Shown in pieces: positions 1-6,150 of a DNA stretch of 7,438 nucleotides (position 1 is the first letter of the stretch; every line of letters begins with the position of its first letter). The stretch covers positions 1-7,438 of the forward strand of contig JAQWRF010000187.1 in NCBI GenBank assembly GCA_029243845.1, read 5' to 3'. Both the position numbers and the translations under genes were made by a program. The DNA comes from Planctomycetota bacterium. GTDB lineage: Bacteria; Planctomycetota; UBA1135. The notes under the pieces were generated by a model. The model worked only from the letters and a program-made list of their open reading frames with translations, was not told where the DNA came from and did not search any database.

Positions 1-1
1 A

Positions 2-565
2 GCAGATTCTACGGCATACCACTACCACGACATTGAAGATGGTATTCGCGAGAAAATTCTCGACTCAGAAAAGATGGAGCGTGACTTAGAAATTTGGTCG
101 ATTGCCATTGAAGAATCCCGCAAACGCCATTCAAACCAAAGTGAAGGCGTCCTACTTTGGCGCCGGGCTGCTAACGAAATTCTCGGAATGGCCATTGCTG
201 ATGTGCGCGAAGAATCTCACCGCCGCTTAGCAACCGCCAAGGGCAAGACTTCTCTTGAGGCGCAAATGGAAGATAAGCGGTTGATTGGTCATTCACCAAA
301 ATTCAAAACCATGGACGCGGAAATGCATAAATACCTCTATGAAATTATGTATTTCAACGAAGAGATTAACTGGCAGATTCGACGCTCGACACAACTGCTA
401 GACAAGGTTTTCGAGGAGGTGTTGGCGCAACCCGAACACATTCCTGCTCGCTTTTTTGAAACTGCCGAGTCAACCGAGCGCGCTGCTTGTGATTTTATTT
501 CAGGAATGACTGACCGCTATGTGGACTCCATCGCCCGTACCTTGGGCGTTTTACCAGCCTACTAA
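2..565 (+). CDS. dgt: dGTPase-like HD-domain triphosphohydrolase, C-terminal part (5' end outside window)
   Basis: The frame is open from the left edge and gives 187 visible residues; the start and the catalytic HD core lie outside the window. The family hydrolyses dGTP or other dNTPs to the nucleoside and triphosphate in the cytoplasm, influencing dNTP pools. Visible support is the segment ADSTAYHYHDIEDGIRE at the very start, which matches the family's DEIAYNNHDxDDGLR block and includes the last metal-binding Asp of the H...HD...D set. Further support is the C-terminal helical region with SPKF, then KYLYEIMYFNEE, and the terminal signature DFISGMTDRY, equivalent to the family's DYIAGMTDRYA. 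A Met at base 74 is internal, because the homologous sequence continues upstream of it. Its TAA stop overlaps the stop of the convergent thiD-like gene. Family assignment is good; the true substrate cannot be read from this part. Confidence 0.85.
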   Translation, partial: ADSTAYHYHDIEDGIREKILDSEKMERDLEIWSIAIEESRKRHSNQSEGVLLWRRAANEILGMAIADVREESHRRLATAKGKTSLEAQMEDKRLIGHSPKFKTMDAEMHKYLYEIMYFNEEINWQIRRSTQLLDKVFEEVLAQPEHIPARFFETAESTERAACDFISGMTDRYVDSIARTLGVLPAY

Positions 566-1398
566 AGCCAAATATGTCCGTCAGCATCGCGCTGATCGGG
601 CATACGCGTTCCCGGCAAAATTTCTGAAGCTTGTGGATGCAAGATAGCGTCCTTTGTATTGCCTAGCCACTGCTGCATGACGCGTAAGGCGGTGATCACA
701 GCGTTCTCTAGCTCGATACCTTTCGCTAAATAACAAGTGACTAGGCTTGACAATGCACAGCCTGTCCCATGCACTGCTTGAATATTGTCAAGCCTGGCGT
801 GACGCATCTCTAGAGCCACGCGGCCGCGGACGTGCAAGACATCGCTAATATAATCGGGCTGAGCGTCGCTCTCGAAGCGCAAAAAAGGGTCTGCATGGCC
901 CCCTTTTTGCAATACAGCTGGGCATTCAAGATAACTTTTACCGCTACCGTACTCCATACTATTTGGCGTGGCCAAGGTGACCATCGGCAGCAACCTTTGC
1001 TCAGCGAGTTGCACGCCAGCTGGTGTATTAAGACATACGCCAGTTTTCGATTTACTTGCCTGGGAAACGGGATCAAAGACGATAGGCAAAATATCGCGCC
1101 AAGGGTCTAATATTTCGACGACGACTTCAGCAATCAACTCATTGCCAAGCGCGCCGATCTTAATGGCATCAACGCCGTCCGATAATCCATCAAGCATGCT
1201 GCGCCCTACGGCTTCTCTGTCGAGGACATCTACGGACTGCAAGCCATCTTCCGTCTGGACGGTATGCATAGTCGGCGCGAGATGCGCGTGGCAGCCAAGT
1301 GCTTCGGCGACCGCAAGATCTGTTTGTAATCCTGCTCCCATATGTATATCGTTACCGCCAACACACAAAATGGTGACGGGGCGCAGTAAGGCAGACAT
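562..1398 (-). CDS. thiD: ThiD-like hydroxymethylpyrimidine (phosphate) kinase, divergent
   Basis: A 278-residue ribokinase-fold protein, probably phosphorylating HMP or HMP-P in thiamine biosynthesis in the cytoplasm. Motifs in order: substrate/N-terminal block GAGLQTDL (residues 21-28; family GAGIQADL), VQTEDGLQSV (47-56; family AQNTxGVQSV), AIKIGALG (78-85), FDPV (108-111), TPN (144-146), KGGH (165-168) and the anion-hole/catalytic GTGC (211-214, Cys214). Oddities: the family's GSD(P/S)SGGAG is GNDIHMGAG here, the AKSGD segment is SKSKTG, the stretch from TPN to KGGH is about 18 residues shorter than in E. coli ThiD as I remember it, and the C-terminal GxGPVxH region is not recognisable. 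The ATG directly abuts the fabI stop (TGAATG) with no Shine-Dalgarno sequence, so translation is probably coupled to fabI. A related pyridoxal-type kinase is the main alternative. Confidence 0.8.
   Translation of the reverse strand: MSALLRPVTILCVGGNDIHMGAGLQTDLAVAEALGCHAHLAPTMHTVQTEDGLQSVDVLDREAVGRSMLDGLSDGVDAIKIGALGNELIAEVVVEILDPWRDILPIVFDPVSQASKSKTGVCLNTPAGVQLAEQRLLPMVTLATPNSMEYGSGKSYLECPAVLQKGGHADPFLRFESDAQPDYISDVLHVRGRVALEMRHARLDNIQAVHGTGCALSSLVTCYLAKGIELENAVITALRVMQQWLGNTKDAILHPQASEILPGTRMPDQRDADGHIWL
578..599. other. Hairpin at the convergent dgt/thiD junction
   Basis: Bases 578-585 (CCGTCAGC) pair with 591-599 (GCTGATCGG), giving eight base pairs with T596 bulged and a five-base ATCGC loop. 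It lies 12 bases past the dgt stop and inside the 3' end of the thiD-like gene. No T-tract follows on either strand, so it is not a standard intrinsic terminator. It could protect 3' ends or slow polymerase where two convergent transcripts meet, or it may be chance. Confidence 0.3.
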
Positions 1399-2178
1399 TC
1401 AGTCTTTAGTAATGAAGTCGGCCATGATGTTATAACCACAGTCAACATAAAGAATTTCGCCAGTCACACCAGACGCCATATCGCTGAGCAAGAAGATGCC
1501 TGCCTTGCCGACATCTTCGCCTGTTACGTTGCGACGCAATGGCGCAGCAACTTGCTGAATGTCTACCTTTTCCTTAAAGCCTTTCACGATAGACGCCGAC
1601 AGAGTGCGGATTGGCCCGGCGGAAATCGCATTTACTCGAATACCCTTGGGCCCGAAATCGTTAGCCATATAGCGTACAGACGCCTCCAGAGACGCTTTAG
1701 CAACACCCATCACGTTGTACGATGGTACGGCGCGAATAGCGCCCAGGTAGGACAATGTAAGTAATGACGCATCGGCCGTGAGTAAGTCTTCGGCGGCGCG
1801 AGCAAGCGCCACAAAGGAATAGGTTGAAATATCGTGTGCCAAACTAAAGCCGTCACGCGAAGTATCAACGAAGCGGCCTTCGAGCTCGCCACGCTTTGCT
1901 GTCGCGATAGCGTGCACTAAAAAATCAACTTCCGGCATCACTTGTTTAATTTCGACAAATGCCTCGGCGATTTGCTCGTCTGACGAAACATCACAAATAA
2001 TCGGGGGCGGAGCGCCAAGTTTTTCAGCTAGCGGGGCCACGCGGCGGACAAAACGTTCGCTCGCGACAGACAGCACCACCTCTGCGCCCTGGGCAACAGC
2101 ATTCACAGCAATATGCCATGCCAAACTGTGTTCGTTTGCTACGCCAAAGATTATTCCTTTCTTGCCTTTTAACATCAT
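1399..2178 (-). CDS. fabI: Enoyl-[acyl-carrier-protein] reductase (NADH), FabI type
   Basis: A 259-residue short-chain dehydrogenase, close to the usual 255-265, that carries out the last reduction of each fatty-acid elongation cycle (trans-2-enoyl-ACP to acyl-ACP) in the cytoplasm. The nucleotide-binding segment GVANEHSLAWHIA (residues 12-24) is the FabI-type variant of the SDR glycine motif. CDV at 62-64, AHDIS at 114-118, SYLGA with Tyr144, SYNVMGVAK with catalytic Tyr154 and Lys161, and NAISAGPIRTL (183-193) follow the family closely. The position equivalent to E. coli Gly93 is Ala92, as in several natural FabI proteins; the next residue is Thr93 rather than the usual Phe. Two consecutive ATG codons (2178-2176, 2175-2173) could start it and neither has a Shine-Dalgarno sequence. 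It is first in a leftward pair with the thiD-like gene and diverges from rnc. Confidence 0.95.
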   Translation of the reverse strand: MMLKGKKGIIFGVANEHSLAWHIAVNAVAQGAEVVLSVASERFVRRVAPLAEKLGAPPPIICDVSSDEQIAEAFVEIKQVMPEVDFLVHAIATAKRGELEGRFVDTSRDGFSLAHDISTYSFVALARAAEDLLTADASLLTLSYLGAIRAVPSYNVMGVAKASLEASVRYMANDFGPKGIRVNAISAGPIRTLSASIVKGFKEKVDIQQVAAPLRRNVTGEDVGKAGIFLLSDMASGVTGEILYVDCGYNIMADFITKD

Positions 2179-2225
2179 GATAAAGAAAGCTTAACAAAGC
2201 TGAGAACTATATTACACTTATATAT
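2179..2225. promoter_or_regulatory. Divergent fabI/rnc promoter region (inferred)
   Basis: These 47 bases are the only place from which both fabI (leftward) and rnc (rightward) can have a private promoter. The right half is AT-rich. TATATT at 2208-2213 reads as a possible rightward -10 box, and the complement of ACTATA at 2206-2211 reads TATAGT, a possible leftward -10 box. These overlap, so the two promoters could compete. The block TATAT-TACACTT-ATATA (2208-2224) is an imperfect inverted repeat and could be an operator. No convincing -35 box is visible on either side. If the rightward box is used, the rnc mRNA would have a leader of only a few bases. Confidence 0.35.
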
Positions 2226-2942
2226 GTGGCCGACCCCGAGTGCAATCTCAGCCACCTTGAAGACGTGCTTGGCTATCGATTTCGCCAGCGTAATTTATTA
2301 CGCCGCGCACTCGAACACTCTAGTCACAGTACCGACCACAATGAGCGGCTTGAATTTTTAGGCGATGCGGTCCTCGACCTCGTCGTTAGTGGATGGCTAT
2401 TCGCAAAATTTCAAAGACAACGCGAAGGACGCTTGACGGAATACAAGTCTATGTTGGTGTCCCGCAATACTTTAGCGCGAGTGGGTCAACGCTTAGGGCT
2501 AGAACCGCATTTGGTAGTTGGCGAGGGTTTAAACCACCGGCAGCAGCTGCCGGTTTCACTATTGGGTAATGCCGTAGAGGCCATCCTTGGTGCGATTTAC
2601 CTCGACGCTCCGCGGACTTCGGTAATGATCACTTGTGAAGAGATTATTTTGCGCTGGCTCGAACCAGAGATTCACGACTTGCCGCAACGCTTCTCCCAAA
2701 ATCAAGCCAAACAAACTTTACAAATCGTTGCCCAGAAATATTTTGACTGTCTGCCGAACTATATCGACAGCGAAAAAGATGGCGCGGACTCATCGCCTAC
2801 TTTCATTGCGGAAGTAAAGATAAACGATCGCGTACTGGGGAATGGCCAAGCATCTTCAAAGAAAGGTGCGCAACAAATCGCAGCGTGGCAAGCCGTTTTA
2901 TTATTGAGAGCAGAACACGCATTCACGGAGCTGCACGATTAA
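2226..2942 (+). CDS. rnc: Ribonuclease III
   Basis: A 238-residue double-strand-specific endoribonuclease (family about 220-250) that processes rRNA precursors and structured mRNAs. The nuclease domain covers residues about 8-150 and contains the signature HNERLEFLGDAVLD (38-51), with Glu40, Glu43 and Asp47 matching E. coli Glu38, Glu41 and Asp45, then EGRLTEYKSMLVSRNTL (67-83) and GNAVEAILGAIYLD (114-127) with catalytic Glu118. The residue matching metal ligand Asp114 of E. coli is Asn115. The dsRNA-binding domain covers about 160-230, with LPNYI and SKKGAQQIAA, but the usual GPxH loop is GADSSP. The start is GTG: it is the only standard start codon after the in-frame stop at 2181-2183, and the nearby ATG at 2224 is in another frame. 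No Shine-Dalgarno sequence or leader stem-loop is present. It is first in a rightward operon with mfd. Confidence 0.93.
   Translation: MADPECNLSHLEDVLGYRFRQRNLLRRALEHSSHSTDHNERLEFLGDAVLDLVVSGWLFAKFQRQREGRLTEYKSMLVSRNTLARVGQRLGLEPHLVVGEGLNHRQQLPVSLLGNAVEAILGAIYLDAPRTSVMITCEEIILRWLEPEIHDLPQRFSQNQAKQTLQIVAQKYFDCLPNYIDSEKDGADSSPTFIAEVKINDRVLGNGQASSKKGAQQIAAWQAVLLLRAEHAFTELHD
2927..2940 (+). promoter_or_regulatory. GGAG ribosome-binding site and probable ATT start of mfd
   Basis: GGAG at 2927-2930 lies seven bases before ATT at 2938-2940. The ATT shares its last base with the rnc TAA stop (2940-2942). Reading in the mfd frame from here adds 17 residues, INNPTVDLLRDTPSFAS, before the first ATG at 2989. 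This leucine-containing helix resembles the usual beginning of Mfd proteins. The frame contains no ATG, GTG or TTG between the stop at 2905-2907 and 2989; CTG at 2962 is the other rare candidate but has no ribosome-binding site. The ATG at 2989 has none either. Confidence 0.5.
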
Positions 2943-2988
2943 CAATCCAACTGTCGATTTACTGCGCGATACCCCATCCTTCGCCAGC

Positions 2989-5900
2989 ATGTTTCAACGA
3001 TGGGTGGCGACGCCATCCACATCATTACAGTGGGGAGGCTTGTGGGGGTCGTCGAAATCATTATTAGTGGCCGCATTGTCACGTGAATTAGAAGCGCCGT
3101 TGCTAGTGGTTTGTCATGACGCCACCACTGCTGCCTGCTTCTACGACGACCTACTCTCATGGGGATGTGGCGCCACCATGTTTCCTGCGCGCGAATCGTC
3201 GTTGGGCGCCGAAGCAGAAGTTTTGCGCGAGCGTCATCACACTCTTAAGTTGGCGAAACGTGATGGCTATAACGGAGTGCTCATCGCCCCACTCGCAGCT
3301 TTAATTCAGGCCGTACCGGCGCAAAATAATCATCATGGTTTCATAGAGTTGACCACTGGTATGACTTTGGATGCCGATGAGTTCGCCAAGTTATTAGTCG
3401 CGGCCGACTTCGAGCGAGTGCCGGCTATTAGTGCCGCCGGAGAATTTTCACGACGCGGGGATATTTTAGACTTTTACGCGCCGGCCGTTGGCGAGCCTTT
3501 GCGTTTAGAGTTTTTTGACGACGAGCTTGAGAGCATTCGTGTTTTTGATTTAGCCACCCAGCGCACGCGGCATGTTCTGAAATTTATTGAGGCGCCTCTG
3601 AATCAAACTCTTGAGGAGGCAGCAAATGGTGGTGACACGTTACCTCTTGATGTTTTAAGCGACAAAATGCGCGTGGTTGTTATCGAGCCGAATGCGGTTG
3701 ATGATCAGTTTTCACGGCTACGCTTTCTTGGGGCCAATGCCGTGAGTTCGTTAAGCCGGTTAAGCCAACAGCTAAATCAACGCGCGGTTTTGGGATGCGC
3801 CACTTTGCCTGGCACCGACGGTTCACTATCTACTTTAAGCGTTGAAGAATATTGTCAGGGTGTCGCTGAAGGATCGGCTTTGCTCGCCGTTCGCGCCACA
3901 GAAGGAGAAAACGCTAGGATTATTTGCTCGACTCCTGCTGAGTCAGATCGCTTACAGCAAGTGCTAGATGACAACGCTCAGTCGAAACATAAAATTGTTT
4001 TGCAAGCCGGGTGCTTAACGCAAGGTTTCCGAATTCCTGAAGCGCGACTAACTGTTCTGCATCATCGCGAATTGATACCTGGGCATGGTGTGCACCGGCC
4101 ACGCCCACGCAATAAATCACATCGCAGTGAGGCGGTAAATGCAGCAGCAGCATTGAATGCTGGCGACTTAGTCGTGCACGCGGTTCATGGTTTGTCACGT
4201 TTTCGAGGCATCGACCGCAGCGATAATGTCAATCAACACCAAGATTTTTTATTGCTTGAGTTTGATGAAGGCGCTGAACTCAAAGTCCCCGTTTCGCGCA
4301 TCGATCTAGTTGAGCGCTACATTGGAGCAGGTGGCGGCAACCCTACCTTAGATCGCATGGGCTCAGGCGCGTTTGCTAAGCGCCGTGACAAAGTGCTTGG
4401 AGCAGTCGAGGATTTGGCGGCGCAAATGTTAAGCACTCAAGCGTTCCGCCACTCTTCACCAGGGTTTGCGTTCGACGCAGTGGGTACCGAGCAACGCGAA
4501 TTCGAAGCGTCTTTCCCGTGGACAGATACCCCCGACCAGGCGCATTGCATTCAAGAGATTCATGATGATTTATCGCAAGCGCGCCCGATGGACCGCTTGC
4601 TTTGCGGCGACGTTGGCTTTGGAAAAACAGAGCTCGCGGCACGGGCAGCATTTCGCGCGATAATGTCGCGCAAGCAAGTTGCGTTACTGGTGCCAACCAC
4701 TGTACTTGCTGAACAGCACTACCAAACAATGTCGCAACGGTTTGCCGATTGGCCAGTGCGCATTGAATTACTCTCGCGCTTAGTCAAGCCTGCGCGGCAA
4801 CGCGAAATTATAAAAGATTTACGAAATGGCAATATCGATTTTGTCATCGGCACTCATCGGATTCTGTCAAAGACCGTCAACTTTAGCGACTTAGGATTAG
4901 TCATCATCGACGAAGAACAGCGCTTTGGTGTACGCCATAAAGAAATACTAAAGGAAAAGCGCGAACAAGTGGATGTTTTAACTTTGACGGCAACGCCGGT
5001 GCCGCGAACTTTACATATGGCAATGGCTGGCATTCGCGACATTAGTTCGCTGAGCACCGCGCCAGTCGGACGCCAAGAAGTTCACACCGAAATTCGTCAC
5101 GATGACGATACTTTGCTAATCGCTGATGCTATTCAGCATGAGTTGGCGCGCGGCGGCCAAGTTTTCTTTTTGCATAATCGCGTAAAGACTTTAGACATCG
5201 TTGCTGAAAAAATACAACGCATGGTGCCGAGTGCAAAGGTCATCATTGGTCACGGCCAAATGGGCGCCGACGAACTTAGCCAAACCATGACAACTTTTAT
5301 TGAAGGCCGGGCCGACATTCTCTGCGCAACAACAATTATTGAAAGCGGTTTAGACATCCCAAATGCGAACACGATTTTTGTCGATCAAGCACAGCGCCAT
5401 GGCCTAGCTGACATGCACCAACTGCGCGGACGTGTTGGACGTTCGAATCGCCGCGGCTATTGTTATTTATTAGTCCCCAAAGGTAAGCCACTGCCTTTAG
5501 ACGCGCGCCGACGCCTCAAAGCGATTGAGGAAATGCGTTACTTAGGCGCAGGTTTCCAATTGTCGATTCGCGACTTAGAAATTCGTGGCGCCGGCAATTT
5601 GCTTGGCGCTGAGCAGTCCGGCCATATCAACGCGGTGGGTTACGAAACCTATCGCAGGCTATTGCGCGATGCCGTAGCGCGCATGAAGAAGGATAAAAAG
5701 CATTTACGCAAAATACGCCATCAAAACCCATGCGGCATAAACATCGGCATCGACGCATCTATTTCTCCCGAATATATTGCTTATGAATCGACGCGCATTG
5801 AAATGTTACGCCAGCTCGATGAGGTCCGCGATGTGAAAGGGGTTGAAGCTTTTATGCAAACCGCCCACGATCGCTTCGGCCCTCCTCCCGCCGATCTTCT

Positions 5901-6150
5901 AGCTTTGGCCAATTTGTTCTACCTCAAACACTTTCTCGGCAAGGCCGGCTTAAGCTCAATCCAATTCGTCGACAATTATCTAGCTTGCACTATTCGTGAT
6001 GCCCGGCGCTTTGAGCGTAGTTTTGCTAAATGCGGTATTGAATTCCGCATGATGGCCGTCAATAAAGCACGCTGGATGCTACCAAGTGGGCAAATGAGCT
6101 CCGAGCAAGTTCTTGAGCTATTGCTGCGCACAAGTATGATATTGCAGTGA
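2989..6150 (+). CDS. mfd: Transcription-repair coupling factor Mfd (start probably at 2938)
   Basis: A DNA translocase that pushes stalled RNA polymerase off lesions and recruits UvrA. It has 1053 residues from this ATG, or 1070 from the probable ATT at 2938; the family has about 1050-1180. Positions below count from the ATG. A UvrB-like module has a degenerate P-loop GLWGSSKS (17-24), as normal for Mfd, and GEFSRRGDILDFYAP (151-165). The RNA-polymerase-interacting domain begins about 392 (GDLVVHAVHGLSRF). The RecG-like helicase has Walker A GDVGFGKTE with Lys546, box II DEEQ at 641-644, TLTATP at 665-670, GHGQM, and motif VI QLRGRVGR at 811-818, followed by the TRG region with DLEIRGAGNLLGAEQSGH. 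A C-terminal autoinhibitory D7 domain runs from about 920 to the end. All motor motifs are intact. The stop overlaps the next start as GTGA. It lies between rnc and a SurA-like gene. Confidence 0.97.
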   Translation: MFQRWVATPSTSLQWGGLWGSSKSLLVAALSRELEAPLLVVCHDATTAACFYDDLLSWGCGATMFPARESSLGAEAEVLRERHHTLKLAKRDGYNGVLIAPLAALIQAVPAQNNHHGFIELTTGMTLDADEFAKLLVAADFERVPAISAAGEFSRRGDILDFYAPAVGEPLRLEFFDDELESIRVFDLATQRTRHVLKFIEAPLNQTLEEAANGGDTLPLDVLSDKMRVVVIEPNAVDDQFSRLRFLGANAVSSLSRLSQQLNQRAVLGCATLPGTDGSLSTLSVEEYCQGVAEGSALLAVRATEGENARIICSTPAESDRLQQVLDDNAQSKHKIVLQAGCLTQGFRIPEARLTVLHHRELIPGHGVHRPRPRNKSHRSEAVNAAAALNAGDLVVHAVHGLSRFRGIDRSDNVNQHQDFLLLEFDEGAELKVPVSRIDLVERYIGAGGGNPTLDRMGSGAFAKRRDKVLGAVEDLAAQMLSTQAFRHSSPGFAFDAVGTEQREFEASFPWTDTPDQAHCIQEIHDDLSQARPMDRLLCGDVGFGKTELAARAAFRAIMSRKQVALLVPTTVLAEQHYQTMSQRFADWPVRIELLSRLVKPARQREIIKDLRNGNIDFVIGTHRILSKTVNFSDLGLVIIDEEQRFGVRHKEILKEKREQVDVLTLTATPVPRTLHMAMAGIRDISSLSTAPVGRQEVHTEIRHDDDTLLIADAIQHELARGGQVFFLHNRVKTLDIVAEKIQRMVPSAKVIIGHGQMGADELSQTMTTFIEGRADILCATTIIESGLDIPNANTIFVDQAQRHGLADMHQLRGRVGRSNRRGYCYLLVPKGKPLPLDARRRLKAIEEMRYLGAGFQLSIRDLEIRGAGNLLGAEQSGHINAVGYETYRRLLRDAVARMKKDKKHLRKIRHQNPCGINIGIDASISPEYIAYESTRIEMLRQLDEVRDVKGVEAFMQTAHDRFGPPPADLLALANLFYLKHFLGKAGLSSIQFVDNYLACTIRDARRFERSFAKCGIEFRMMAVNKARWMLPSGQMSSEQVLELLLRTSMILQ

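Noticed and set aside
893..912. Programmed frameshift site at the A5G5 run of the thiD-like gene coding strand
   Set aside because: The zero frame CAA AAA GGG GGC does not fit the X-XXY-YYZ slippery pattern, and the zero frame encodes the conserved KGGH and continues to GTGC, so no shift is needed.
968..1435. A 155-codon open frame on the + strand opposite the thiD-like gene
   Set aside because: It lies wholly antisense to a gene with clear kinase motifs and crosses the fabI/thiD junction. Its composition is Ser/Thr/Pro-rich, typical of a shadow frame, and it has no recognisable domain.
2224..2226. ATG just upstream as the start of rnc
   Set aside because: It is in a different frame from the RNase III sequence; the overlapping GTG at 2226 is in frame.
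4376..4729. A 117-codon open frame on the - strand inside mfd
   Set aside because: It is antisense to the conserved Walker A region of mfd and has no recognisable protein features.
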